Below the pieces are notes generated by a model, which made no database searches, was not told where the DNA came from, and saw nothing but the letters and a program-made list of their open reading frames with translations. A DNA stretch of 64,000 bases from assembly GCA_035633215.1 (NCBI GenBank), contig DASQFI010000049.1, positions 1 through 64,000 on the forward strand, written 5' to 3'. A program made the position numbers and the translations under genes. This DNA comes from DASQFI01 sp035633215. GTDB taxonomy: Bacteria; Acidobacteriota; Vicinamibacteria; Vicinamibacterales; SCN-69-37. Positions 25,384-34,634 of this stretch are shown here, one piece after another; positions within the stretch are counted from its first letter, which is position 1; the number at the start of each line of letters is the position of its first letter.

Positions 25384-26472
25384 TCTACTGGGCCACTTGT
25401 ACTTGGTGGCCACGAACTCGATGATCCGGCTGATCGTGCCCGAGTTGTCATTCGCGTTGATCATGACGACCACGCCCTGACCGGTTTCCGCGAACGCCAG
25501 CAGCGAGGCGTCGAACCCAACGTCGCGGCCATTGTGTCCGAATGTGCGCGCGGCGCCGGTGCCGGCCAGCGCCAGGCCCAGACCGAAATTGTTCATTTGA
25601 CTGGTCAGCTGCTGTCGCGTCATGGCCTGCGACAGTACTTTTGACGATTTGCCCGCCAGCGATTGCTGCACTTCGATCGCGAACTTCGCGAGGTCGGTAG
25701 GAGTGGTCCACAGTCCCGCCGCCGCCATCTCCGGATAGACGTGCCATTTTCCCGACACGGCGGAGCGGTTGGCAGAGTAGCCCGATGCGGTTTGTACCGC
25801 GCGATCGGCCGGCAACGGCTGCCGGTAGGTGCTCCGAGTCATTCCGACGGGTCCGAGCACCGCTTCATTCATGTACTGCGCAAACGGTTTGCCGGTGACG
25901 TCGCTGACCAAGAGCTGCATCACTGTGTACCCGCCGCCGGAGTACCGCCAGATCGTGCCGGGCACCACGTTCACTCGCACGGGCGCGGTGTTGCCGGCGC
26001 CATCGAGAACCTCTACGGTGGAGGGCATCCGCACCGTGACGTCGTAGCCGGGAAAACCGTGAACGGTGAGTCCGGCCGTGTGACTGAGCAGCCGGCGGAG
26101 CGTGACCTTCTGCGTCTGAGTGAACTCGTTTTCCGGGACCTTCCAGCTCTTCAGCTTCGCGTTCACGTCCTCGTCGAGCGCGAGCTTGCCTTGCTCGACC
26201 AGCTTCAACGCACCCGCGGCCGCGACCGGCTTGCTGATGGATCCCGCCTGAAACAGCGTGCCCGTCGTCACAGGCGCACCGCCGACCGCCGTCACGCCGT
26301 ACGCGCGCGCCTGGATCTTGCCGTTCTGGATGACGGCGAGCGAGAGGCCATTGATCTGGTGTTCCGATATTTGCGCCTGGATGAACGCGTCCAGATCATC
26401 GGCGGGCGGCGCGCTGGCGAGAGCAAGAACGGCGGCGATGACGAGCGAGAGGCGGCGAAGCGTCTGCATCAT
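25357..26472 (-). CDS. Serine hydrolase, beta-lactamase/DD-peptidase family
   Basis: A 371-residue exported enzyme. I chose the start giving a clear signal peptide (MQTLRRLSLVIAAVLALASA). Motifs include the nucleophile SISK in FQAGSISKPVAAAG, the second motif region YSGGGYTVMQLL, and HNGRDVGFDASLLAF near the third. The last nine residues (REKTSGFVF) and the stop are encoded in the terminator hairpin, so the C-terminus may be shaped by it. It lies 10 bases after the PHP gene and is probably its operon partner. The physiological substrate is unknown. Confidence 0.87.
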   Translation of the reverse strand: MMQTLRRLSLVIAAVLALASAPPADDLDAFIQAQISEHQINGLSLAVIQNGKIQARAYGVTAVGGAPVTTGTLFQAGSISKPVAAAGALKLVEQGKLALDEDVNAKLKSWKVPENEFTQTQKVTLRRLLSHTAGLTVHGFPGYDVTVRMPSTVEVLDGAGNTAPVRVNVVPGTIWRYSGGGYTVMQLLVSDVTGKPFAQYMNEAVLGPVGMTRSTYRQPLPADRAVQTASGYSANRSAVSGKWHVYPEMAAAGLWTTPTDLAKFAIEVQQSLAGKSSKVLSQAMTRQQLTSQMNNFGLGLALAGTGAARTFGHNGRDVGFDASLLAFAETGQGVVVMINANDNSGTISRIIEFVATKYKWPSREKTSGFVF

Positions 26473-26482
26473 GATTGAGCCC

Positions 26483-27178
26483 TCAGAGACCTGAACTCCC
26501 GACCAAACCGAAGCGTCCAAGCAGGCCTCCGATCACCATGCGCGTGATTGTCAGGCCGGCACGCCTCAGGCCAATCGGCTCGGTCCGCACCTCGACTCGT
26601 CCGGCTCGAATCGCTTCACAGATCGCGTCGGGATCCGGCTCGGCATCGACCAATGAATACGTGGTTCCGAGCTGATCCAGCCTGTGCAGATCCGTGTTGC
26701 CGACGAGGGGTTTGTTGTGAATCTTTGCCCTTGCGACCGCCCGACGGTTGAAGTCGATTCGCCGGGTATACATGGAGTTGACCTCGACGGCGTCGAAGAG
26801 AGAGGCGTGCGAGTCCAGATAATGCCTCACGGAACTGGCGATCGGATAGAACGCGTGCGGCGCGATCACCAACCCCGCGGCGCGGCTCTTGAGGCTCGCA
26901 ATCTCGTCGAACGTACGCACTGACGCGCATTCAGGTCCGAAGTTGATGAGCAGCACGTGCCGTCTCGCGACCGTGCGCTCGATGCCGGAGAGCAGCACCA
27001 CGCCACGCTCGCGCGCGTAGGGCAGGTAGGGAGCGGGGTCGAAGTAGCGGTCATGAAGCGTGACCGCGATGACGTGATAACCCAAGTCGGCCGCGCGGTC
27101 GAGGAGCTGGGTCGTCGTGTGCGGGATTCGATCTTGAGGATCCTGATCGGTATGAGTGTGGAGCTCCGTTTTCAGCAC
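26483..27178 (-). CDS. PHP-domain phosphoesterase-like protein
   Basis: A 231-residue protein with the PHP metal-binding pattern: N-terminal ELHTHTDQD, then AVTLHDR, later APHAFYP and GNTDLHRL. These His/Asp residues normally hold two or three metal ions. PHP proteins hydrolyse phosphoesters (for example histidinol phosphate or nucleotides). The length fits stand-alone PHP hydrolases. It starts 9 bases after the S9 peptidase stop, so S9, PHP and serine hydrolase likely form one minus-strand operon. Confidence 0.85.
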   Translation of the reverse strand: MLKTELHTHTDQDPQDRIPHTTTQLLDRAADLGYHVIAVTLHDRYFDPAPYLPYARERGVVLLSGIERTVARRHVLLINFGPECASVRTFDEIASLKSRAAGLVIAPHAFYPIASSVRHYLDSHASLFDAVEVNSMYTRRIDFNRRAVARAKIHNKPLVGNTDLHRLDQLGTTYSLVDAEPDPDAICEAIRAGRVEVRTEPIGLRRAGLTITRMVIGGLLGRFGLVGSSGL

Positions 27179-27187
27179 CGCCCCACG

Positions 27188-29194
27188 TCACCGTCCCGCG
27201 CCCGACGCCGGATCGTTCAAATACCGTTCGATCCAGCCGATCCATCGCTCCTGCACGTCGCGCTGTCGCACCGGATCGCTCGCGTTGTGGGCGTTGATCG
27301 GATACGCGACGAATCGTGATGTCACGCCCGCCGCGCGAAGCACGTGGAAGAGCTTGTACGATTGCGTAATCGGCACACGATAGTCGCCGGTGTTCGACAG
27401 AATCAGCGTTGGCGCCGTGATCTTGGCGGCATACGTGATCGGCGACTGTGCGACCTCTCGCGCCATGGCCTCGGGACTCATCCAGGGAGAGGTGCTTCCG
27501 CCACGCCCTCCAGCGCCGTCGCTGAAGCTCTGCTGGTCGAGCCGATCGGTCACCGACGCGCCCGCGACGCCAGCCCTCCAGACGTTCGGGTAGTTTCCCA
27601 GCATCCAGGTCGTCATGTACCCGCCGTAGGACCAGCCTGAAACGGCCATTCTCGTTTCGTCGACGATGCCCCGCTGCTTGATGGTCTCGATGCCGGCCAT
27701 CACGTCGCGGCCTGGGCCGGCGCCGGCATCGCCGGAAATCGCGGACTGAAAGGCGCGGCCGAGGTTGTCGCTGCCGCGGTAGTTCGGCTGAAACACCAGC
27801 CAGCCTTTCGCGGCCATCAGTTGCGCGGCCGGGCTGAACGTCAACATCGACGCCGCGCGCGGTCCTCCATGAATGATCAGTACCAGCGGATACTTCTTCG
27901 ACGGATCGAAGTCGGGCGGATACGTCAAGACGCCATTCTGATCGAACTTCTCGAATGTATAGCTGATCATCTCGGCCTTGCCGAGCGGCAACGACGCGAT
28001 TTCGGCGTTGACGTCGGTGAGCCGTCGCACCGGCGCCTCCGGCGACGTCATGTAGTAGAGCTCGGCGGGCCGAGTCGGTGTCGTGCCGGCGAACACGATC
28101 GCGCCCGCCGCGCTCACAGACATGTCCACGAAGTACGACGAGTTGGGGCTCACCCCGCCGGTGTCGAGTTTCTTCGCGGGTCCTTCCAGTGGCTGTTGCC
28201 AGAGCGACACGCGTTCGGTGTCATTGCCGCCGACGATGAGCGACCGGCTATCCGGCATCCACAGCGCGCGGGCGATACCCCTGTCGATCGCCTGCGTCAG
28301 ATTGCGGAGCTGGCCGCCGGCCGCCGGTGCGACGGTCGCGCCGTTGTTCAGGAACGCCATCTGCTCGCCGTTCGGCGAGTACGACGGGAACGTCCCGTTG
28401 AGTTTGAGCGGTGTCACCGTGGCGTCGGCGATCGACACGGAGTGCAGGCCGCCGCCGGCGCCACCGGCTCCGCCGCTCCGCGCGAAGACGATCGCGCTGC
28501 CGTCAGGCGTCCAGGTGATCATGGACGACGGCGCGCCGGGCGGACGCGTCACCGGCAACGTCCAGTCGCCTGACGTGAGCCGCTTCGCCTCGCCGCCGGC
28601 CGAGGGCACCATCCAGACATGCGTCGGCGGCACGGGTGCGGTCATGAACAGGTGAAAGTTCGGCTGCACGTCGAAGGAATCATTCCACCGCTGGTAACCG
28701 GGTTTCTTTTCCGGCTCGTCCGCGCTCGCAAAGGAGATCGTCCGGCTGTCCGGCGACCAGGCAAGCTGCTGCACGCCGGTCGATATCGTGGTGACCTGCG
28801 TGGGTGCGCCGCCCTGGCTCCCGACGACGAACACCTGCGGCCGCGTCTCCTTCGCTCCCTTCGCGTGGGCGAGAAACGCGATCTGTTTGCCGTTGGGCGC
28901 CCAGCGAGGAAACGAGACGCCGACGTAGTCGTCGCCCGTCACCAGACGCTGCATACGTCCGGTGGCGACCTCGACGGTCTGGAGCGACGCCACATGCCGG
29001 TTCTCGTCGAGGTTGGGTGTCGCGACGAGCACGGCGATGGTCGCGGCATCGGGCGAAAACTGCGGCTCGGCGACCCGGCGCACGGCGGAGAACTCATCGA
29101 AGCTGAATCGGCGCGGCGCCGCCTGTTCCGCCGCGAGCGCGGCCACCAGCACACACGCGGCGACGAACCCCGTCATCAAGCTCCGGATTGTCAT
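27188..29194 (-). CDS. S9 family (prolyl oligopeptidase-type) peptidase
   Basis: A 668-residue exported peptidase. I start at MTIRSLMTGFVAACVLVA because upstream codons lie in the inverted repeat. A seven-bladed propeller (about 25-400, with PD40-like units such as WSPDSRTISFA and WMPDSRSLIVGG) precedes the alpha/beta hydrolase domain. Its catalytic Ser is in VSGWSYGGYMT, Asp in SNTGDYRVP and His in PINAHNAS. It cleaves short peptides or acylated dipeptides in the periplasm. The ribosome site is GGGGGT. It leads the minus-strand operon with the PHP and serine hydrolase genes. Confidence 0.95.
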   Translation of the reverse strand: MTIRSLMTGFVAACVLVAALAAEQAAPRRFSFDEFSAVRRVAEPQFSPDAATIAVLVATPNLDENRHVASLQTVEVATGRMQRLVTGDDYVGVSFPRWAPNGKQIAFLAHAKGAKETRPQVFVVGSQGGAPTQVTTISTGVQQLAWSPDSRTISFASADEPEKKPGYQRWNDSFDVQPNFHLFMTAPVPPTHVWMVPSAGGEAKRLTSGDWTLPVTRPPGAPSSMITWTPDGSAIVFARSGGAGGAGGGLHSVSIADATVTPLKLNGTFPSYSPNGEQMAFLNNGATVAPAAGGQLRNLTQAIDRGIARALWMPDSRSLIVGGNDTERVSLWQQPLEGPAKKLDTGGVSPNSSYFVDMSVSAAGAIVFAGTTPTRPAELYYMTSPEAPVRRLTDVNAEIASLPLGKAEMISYTFEKFDQNGVLTYPPDFDPSKKYPLVLIIHGGPRAASMLTFSPAAQLMAAKGWLVFQPNYRGSDNLGRAFQSAISGDAGAGPGRDVMAGIETIKQRGIVDETRMAVSGWSYGGYMTTWMLGNYPNVWRAGVAGASVTDRLDQQSFSDGAGGRGGSTSPWMSPEAMAREVAQSPITYAAKITAPTLILSNTGDYRVPITQSYKLFHVLRAAGVTSRFVAYPINAHNASDPVRQRDVQERWIGWIERYLNDPASGAGR

Positions 29195-29221
29195 GGCTGA
29201 CCCCCGCGCGGGAGAATACCA

Positions 29222-29318
29222 GGGGTCAGGTCTTGGATTATCAGTTTTTCCGCCGCTCACAGGATTGAGTTACAAAGGCTGGATCAGCGGAAAAACTGAT
29301 AATCCAAGACCTGACCCC
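29222..29318. repeat. 32-bp perfect inverted repeat (transposase-less element)
   Basis: The left arm GGGGTCAGGTCTTGGATTAT... (29222-29253) and right arm (29287-29318) are exact inverse complements of 32 bases around a 33-base loop. The GGGGTCAGGTCTTG ends resemble those found beside REP-associated (Y1) transposase genes; that likeness is recollection. It lies between two divergent genes. Confidence 0.85.
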
Positions 29319-29363
29319 ATCAGGCCCTCGGGCGTCGCCCTTCTGGGCTAGCATCTCCTCACC

Positions 29364-30803
29364 GTGATGGCTTTTTTGAAGTTCGGCTTGATCCGACCGC
29401 TCGCCGGAGCGGCGCTGGTTGTTGCCGCGGCCAGCGTCATTGGCGCGGATCAGCTGTCGCCGCAACTTCGGACTGCGTACGTGAAAGTCGACGCAGCGGT
29501 CCTCGCGCTCACGAACGCGCGCGTGATCGACGGCACCGGGGGCCCGGTCCGGCACGCGCAGACGATCGTGATTCGCGATGGCCTGATCGCAGCGGTGGGC
29601 GACGCTCGCAACGTGTCCGCGCCGGAGGGCGCCACGATCGTCGACCTGGCGGGAAAGACGGTACTGCCAGGCCTTGTAATGGTCCACGAGCACCTCTATT
29701 ACCCGGTCGGCAGCGGGGTCTACGGACAGCTGGGCGAGAGCTTCACCAGGTTGTACCTCGCCGGCGGCGTCACGACGATGCGCACGGGAGGGAATGTGAA
29801 CGGCTTCATGGACCTCAACATGAAGCTGGCGATCGATCGCGGCCAGAAGCCGGGCCCCACGATCGATGCGACGGCGCCGTACCTGAACGGCCCGAACACG
29901 TTCATCCAGATGCGCACCATGAAGGGACCGGACGACGCGCGCCGGCAGGTGGCGTATTGGGCTGACGAAGGCTTCACGTCGTTCAAGGCTTACATGCAAA
30001 TCACGCGCGCGGAGCTGGGCGCGGCGATCGACGAAGCCCACAAGCGCAGCTTGAAAATCACAGGGCACCTCTGCTCGGTGACCTACGCTGAGGCCGCGGA
30101 TCTGGGCATCGACAACCTCGAGCACGGATTCCTCGCGGCGACAGACTTCGTGCCGGCGAAGGCGCCGGACGTCTGCCCGGGCCAGGGCGCGGGCCAGCAG
30201 GCGATCGCGGCGCTCGACGAGCAAGGGGAGCCGTTTCGCGCGCTCGTCAAGAAGCTCGTGGATCGGCGTGTGGCACTGAGCTCGACGCTCACCGTGTTCG
30301 AGACCTTGACGCCCGGCCGGCCGAAGCCTCCGGGTCTCGAGGTGCTGGTGCCGATCCTGCGCGAGCAGTTCGAGCGATTCTACGAACGGACGAGCGCCAA
30401 CACGACGTCGATTTACACTCGGCTGTTTCCGAAAGCGCTGGCGCTCGAGCGCGCGTTCGTCCGAGCTGGCGGGCTGCTCATCGCGGGAACCGACCCGACC
30501 GGATCCGGCGGCGTCATTCCGGGCTTTGCCAACCAGCGGCAGATCGAACTGCTGGTCGAAGCCGGCTTCACGCCGGCCGAGGCCGTGCAGATTGGCACGT
30601 CGAACGGCGCGAAGTACCTCGGCCGGGATGCGCTCATCGGAACCGTCGCCGTCGGCAAGCAAGCCGACCTCCTGGTCGTCACGGGCGATCCATCGACCAC
30701 GATCGCGGATATCAGGAACGTCGAGACTGTCTTCAAGCGCGGCGTCGGGCTCGATCCGGCGAAGCTCGTGGCATCGGTCACCGGCCGCGTGGGCCTCTGG
30801 TAA
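29364..30803 (+). CDS. Exported amidohydrolase family protein
   Basis: A 479-residue protein with signal peptide (FGLIRPLAGAALVVAAA). The amidohydrolase metal site is complete: HEH in VMVHEHLYY, Lys in TSFKAYMQ, His in GHLCSV, His in LEHGF and Asp in GTDPTGSG. Such enzymes hydrolyse amide or ester bonds, typically of dipeptides (prolidase-like) or cyclic amides; this one's substrate is unknown. It may start at GTG 29364 or ATG 29367. Its promoter is probably influenced by the adjacent inverted repeat. The second amidohydrolase starts 47 bases later. Confidence 0.9.
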   Translation: MMAFLKFGLIRPLAGAALVVAAASVIGADQLSPQLRTAYVKVDAAVLALTNARVIDGTGGPVRHAQTIVIRDGLIAAVGDARNVSAPEGATIVDLAGKTVLPGLVMVHEHLYYPVGSGVYGQLGESFTRLYLAGGVTTMRTGGNVNGFMDLNMKLAIDRGQKPGPTIDATAPYLNGPNTFIQMRTMKGPDDARRQVAYWADEGFTSFKAYMQITRAELGAAIDEAHKRSLKITGHLCSVTYAEAADLGIDNLEHGFLAATDFVPAKAPDVCPGQGAGQQAIAALDEQGEPFRALVKKLVDRRVALSSTLTVFETLTPGRPKPPGLEVLVPILREQFERFYERTSANTTSIYTRLFPKALALERAFVRAGGLLIAGTDPTGSGGVIPGFANQRQIELLVEAGFTPAEAVQIGTSNGAKYLGRDALIGTVAVGKQADLLVVTGDPSTTIADIRNVETVFKRGVGLDPAKLVASVTGRVGLW

Positions 30804-30850
30804 CTCAGCAGGCCGCGACAAAACCGAGCTTGTTCGGCTGGTAGGATCCC

Positions 30851-33604
30851 ATGACCATGACGAACGTCCGCACTGTCGTCCTCGCAGGCCTCGCTGCGGC
30901 GCTTCTTTCCCTGTCAACCGCGGCGCAGACGTCCATCCCTCTCTACGACATTGTCATTCGGAACGGGCAGGTCCTGGACGGCGCCGGCAACCCGGCGATA
31001 CGGGCCGACGTCGCGATCAGGAACGGACGGTTCGTACGGATTGGATTGATCCCCGCTCAGGGCCGGAAGGAGATCGACGCAGCGGGAAAGTATGTTTCGC
31101 CCGGCTGGATCGACATGATGGACCAGTCGGGCTCGACGCTTCTCAAGAACGGCCGCGCCGAGAACAAGGTCCAGGCCGGCGTGACGACGGCAATTGGAGG
31201 CGAAGGTGGCACGCCGGTGCCGGCCGAGAGAGTGTCTGAGTATTTCTCCACCCTCGAGCGTCAGGGAATCAGCATCAATTTCGGGACGTATTTCAGTGAG
31301 TCGCAGGCGCGCGTCGCGATCGTGGGCCGCGAGAATCGCCCGCCCAACGCCGATGAGCTCGCGAAAATGAAAGCGATCATGGAGCAGGCCATGGAAGCCG
31401 GCGCCATGGGGATGACGACCGCGCTGATTTACCCGCCGTCGAGCTATGCCGGCACGGCCGAGCTGATCGAAGTCGCGAAGTCGGCGGCGAAGTACGGCGG
31501 CATCTACGCGAGCCACATTCGCGGCGAAGGCAAGGAAGTCGTGACGGCCGTCGAAGAGGCGATTGAGATCGGCGAGAAGGCCGGATTGCCGGTCGAGATC
31601 TTCCATCTGAAAGTCGCGTACAGCCCCGCATGGGGCACGCTCATGCATGAGATTGGCCGGCGCGTGGAAGACGCCCGCCGGCGCGGCCTCGATGTGGCGG
31701 CGGATCTGTACGTCTACACGGCCGGCGGAACCGGTCTCGAGGCGACGATTCCGTCGTGGGCGCATGAGGGCGGTCGTCAGGAGCTGCTGAAGCGGCTGGC
31801 CGATCCAACCGTCCGCGATCGTCTCAAGACTGAAATCAGGACCGGCTCGCCCGGGTGGTGGAACATCATCGAGGCCGCCGGCGGCTGGGATCGCATCGTG
31901 CTGGTGAACGCGAACAACGCCGCCAACGCCCGTTTCGAAGGCAAACATCTGGCCGACATCGCGCGGGAGATGGGAAAAGACAAAGACCCGGCCGATGCGG
32001 CGTTTGACCTCGTCGCCCAGGGTGAGGGGCGCGTGATGGCCGTCTTCCACATGATGAGCGAGCCCGACATCGAGCAAGCCCTTCGGTTTCCCTGGACCAG
32101 CATCGGCAGCGATGCTGGAACCTCGCTCACGCTGGGACAAGCCGACGCGATCGGGCTGCCGCATCCCCGGGCGTACGGAAACTTTCCTCGCGTCATCGCG
32201 CGATATGTTCGCGAGCGTCAGGTGCTGACGCTTCCAGATGCCATTCGGAAGATGACGTCGTGGCCCGCAACCCGGATGCGATTGACCGACCGCGGGCTCA
32301 TTCGCGAGGGTCTCTGGGCGGATGTCGTGGTCTTCGACCTCGAGAAGATTCAGGATCGCGCCACCTACGAGCAACCCTATCTCTCGCCTGAGGGAATCGA
32401 GTGGGTGCTGGTCAACGGTGAAGTTGTGATCGAAGGCGGCCGGCATACGGGCGCCCGGCCGGGCAAGGTGTTGTACGGACCTGGACGGCAGATCGCGCAG
32501 CAGCAGGCCAGCGCAACAAGATCCATCCTGACCGTTCCGATCGATGTGACGATTCCGAAGCCGCCGACGCCAGCCTCCGCGGATGGCAAGACGCACCTGG
32601 TGTACGAGCTCAACATCACGAATCTGGATGGCGCCGAAGGGATTCTCGATCGGGTCACCGTACTGGCCGGCGATGAGAGCGGCAGGGAACTGGCGGCGTA
32701 CGAAGGTCAGATCCTGGTTGATGCCGTCGCGCGGCCGGGGATGCCCGCCCTGCGCGGCCCGGCCAAGCTCAGCATCGGCGCCGGTCAGCGTGCCCTGGTG
32801 TACGTGTGGGTCACGATTCCGGGCGACCTGCCGGTCGTTCGCAGCTTGCATCACCGGATCGCAATGAGAGTGGGCGATGCGCAACAGCCAATGTCCACCG
32901 ACGCGGCTCGCTTGACGCTCACCGGCAGGCCCAAAGTGATCGCGCCCCCGCTGCGCGGAGGCGGGTGGCTGGCTGGTAACGGCCCCTCCAACGCATCAGG
33001 CCATCGACGCGCTGTTCTGCCTGTTGACGGACGTGCGCGCATTCCGCAGCGCTTTGGCATCGACTGGCTCCAGATCGGTCCCGACGGCAGTCGCTACGCG
33101 GGCGATCCGAAAGACAACAAGAACTATCGTTGTTATGGCCAGGAAGCGCTCGCGGTCGCCGACGGCGTCGTCTCCGGCGTGAAGGACGGTATCCCGGAGA
33201 ATGTCCCGGGACCAACTTCCCGCGCCGTGCCCATCACCCTCGACACCGCCGGCGGCAACTACGTCATCGTCAACCTTGGCGACGGCATTTACGCGTTCTA
33301 CGCGCACCTGCAGCCCGGCTCGCTCAGGGTCAAGGTGGGTGACAAGGTCCGGCGGGGACAAGTGCTCGGGCTGGTCGGCAATTCGGGAAACTCCACCGAG
33401 CCGCATCTTCATTTTCATCTGAGCGATGCAGACTCGCCGCTCGGCGGCGAGGGCATTCCCTATGCGCTGACGATGTTCCGGGTCGAGGGCACAGCAACCA
33501 CGATCGGACTGGGCAACGTCCCCTGGACACCCCTGCCTGCGCCCGAGCCGCGAAAGATGGAAATCCCGCTGCAGAACGTCGTCGTCAGGTTTTCAGATCG
33601 ATGA
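30851..33604 (+). CDS. D-aminoacylase-like amidohydrolase fused to M23 peptidase domain
   Basis: A 917-residue exported fusion protein. After the signal peptide (to about 25), residues about 32-560 resemble N-acyl-D-amino-acid deacylases. They keep YASHIRGEG (His), EIFHLKV (His) and IGSDAGTS (Asp), but the usual first HxH pair is replaced: the motif reads PGWIDMMDQSG. A beta-rich linker (about 565-700) leads to an M23/LytM-type domain (about 725-890) with YAFYAHLQPGS and EPHLHFHL. The first M23 ligand motif HxGxD reads RFGID, so Arg replaces His. Activity of both parts is thus uncertain. The natural target would be D-amino-acid-containing peptides such as peptidoglycan stems. Confidence 0.88.
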   Translation: MTMTNVRTVVLAGLAAALLSLSTAAQTSIPLYDIVIRNGQVLDGAGNPAIRADVAIRNGRFVRIGLIPAQGRKEIDAAGKYVSPGWIDMMDQSGSTLLKNGRAENKVQAGVTTAIGGEGGTPVPAERVSEYFSTLERQGISINFGTYFSESQARVAIVGRENRPPNADELAKMKAIMEQAMEAGAMGMTTALIYPPSSYAGTAELIEVAKSAAKYGGIYASHIRGEGKEVVTAVEEAIEIGEKAGLPVEIFHLKVAYSPAWGTLMHEIGRRVEDARRRGLDVAADLYVYTAGGTGLEATIPSWAHEGGRQELLKRLADPTVRDRLKTEIRTGSPGWWNIIEAAGGWDRIVLVNANNAANARFEGKHLADIAREMGKDKDPADAAFDLVAQGEGRVMAVFHMMSEPDIEQALRFPWTSIGSDAGTSLTLGQADAIGLPHPRAYGNFPRVIARYVRERQVLTLPDAIRKMTSWPATRMRLTDRGLIREGLWADVVVFDLEKIQDRATYEQPYLSPEGIEWVLVNGEVVIEGGRHTGARPGKVLYGPGRQIAQQQASATRSILTVPIDVTIPKPPTPASADGKTHLVYELNITNLDGAEGILDRVTVLAGDESGRELAAYEGQILVDAVARPGMPALRGPAKLSIGAGQRALVYVWVTIPGDLPVVRSLHHRIAMRVGDAQQPMSTDAARLTLTGRPKVIAPPLRGGGWLAGNGPSNASGHRRAVLPVDGRARIPQRFGIDWLQIGPDGSRYAGDPKDNKNYRCYGQEALAVADGVVSGVKDGIPENVPGPTSRAVPITLDTAGGNYVIVNLGDGIYAFYAHLQPGSLRVKVGDKVRRGQVLGLVGNSGNSTEPHLHFHLSDADSPLGGEGIPYALTMFRVEGTATTIGLGNVPWTPLPAPEPRKMEIPLQNVVVRFSDR

Positions 33605-33845
33605 CCCGGAATCAGCCGATACTCGCCGAGTGGATAGGCTTTATTTGCGCTGTCACAGGGTAAGCACGCGGCGAGAAGTCACACCATCCCGCTCACTCGC
33701 TCAATGGCCCTCGGTTGACCCAGAATCGCACGGGATCTTCCCTGTCTCAGCCAGCAAAACGGACGAAGCTCATGCGGCGCACGGCACGAAAATCGCAGGC
33801 GAATGACGGCCGGCTTGGGGATAATTTGAGGTTCGGGAGGTTGCA
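33605..33845. other. Intergenic region, no feature seen
   Basis: 240 bases between the fusion protein and the next exported gene. No stable hairpin or reading frame is convincing. The ribosome site GGGAGG precedes the ATG at 33846. Confidence 0.5.
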
Positions 33846-34613
33846 ATGCAAAACGAAAAAAGCAGCAAAGTTCTCAAATGTTGCGCGGCCGCGATTCTGG
33901 CGGTCGCCACGTCGCTGGCCGTGAGTTCTTCTGCCGCGAGCGCGCGGACCGAGGTCCTGCCTCTATCTCTCTGTGCGCCGGCAAGCAACACGTTCAGCAT
34001 TGTTGTGGACAATCCTTTTTTTCCGCTGCCAGCAGGGCAGCAGTGGGTATTCGTCGGCAAGGAAGGCGCGGATCAACTGGGCCTCCAAATTACCGTCCTC
34101 AGCGGAGTCGAGAGGTTCTACAAGGCGTCCAATGACGGGGTGCCAACGATCGACACCCGCCGAGTGGAGGAGACGGAGTGGGAGGATGAGGACGCAGACG
34201 GCGTGATCGACCCGGGAGAATTCGTGATTGAGACATCGATCAACTATTACGCTCAGACACAGGACGGGACCGTCTGCTACTTCGGCGAGGACGTGAGTAT
34301 CTTTCATCCTGATGGAACCGTGACGAGCGAGGGAGCCTGGCGCGCAGATGCTCCCGGCAACGCGCCTGGGATCTTCATGCCCGCAGAGCCGCAGGATGGC
34401 ATGACGTTCCAGCAGGAGGTCGCTTCCGGCGTGGCGGAGGACACAGCCTCGATCGTCGCGGTCGGTCGCACCGTCAAGACGCCGGCCGGCGCGTTCACCG
34501 ACACAATCAGGACGCGCGACTTCAACCCGCTCGACGGAAGCAAGGGCACGAAATCTTATGCGAGCGGTGTCGGACTCGTTCACGATGGTCCGCTGCTTCT
34601 TTTGAGTTACTAG
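33846..34613 (+). CDS. Secreted protein with EF-hand-like calcium motif
   Basis: A 255-residue protein. The signal peptide (LKCCAAAILAVATSLAVSSS) is followed by a beta-rich domain. Residues about 113-125 read DEDADGVIDPGEF, which matches the DxDxDG calcium loop of EF-hands or dockerins. Three Cys (two early in the mature part, one in TVCYFGE) may form a disulfide. No known enzyme motif is seen. The start is set by GGGAGGTTGCA upstream of the ATG. Confidence 0.75.
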   Translation: MQNEKSSKVLKCCAAAILAVATSLAVSSSAASARTEVLPLSLCAPASNTFSIVVDNPFFPLPAGQQWVFVGKEGADQLGLQITVLSGVERFYKASNDGVPTIDTRRVEETEWEDEDADGVIDPGEFVIETSINYYAQTQDGTVCYFGEDVSIFHPDGTVTSEGAWRADAPGNAPGIFMPAEPQDGMTFQQEVASGVAEDTASIVAVGRTVKTPAGAFTDTIRTRDFNPLDGSKGTKSYASGVGLVHDGPLLLLSY

Positions 34614-34634
34614 GGCTCACGTAACGGTATCGAG

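Noticed and set aside
30914..32884. 656-codon open frame opposite the amidohydrolase fusion
   Set aside because: Antisense artefact; composition is Arg/His-rich, with no motifs, and the plus strand is clearly coding.
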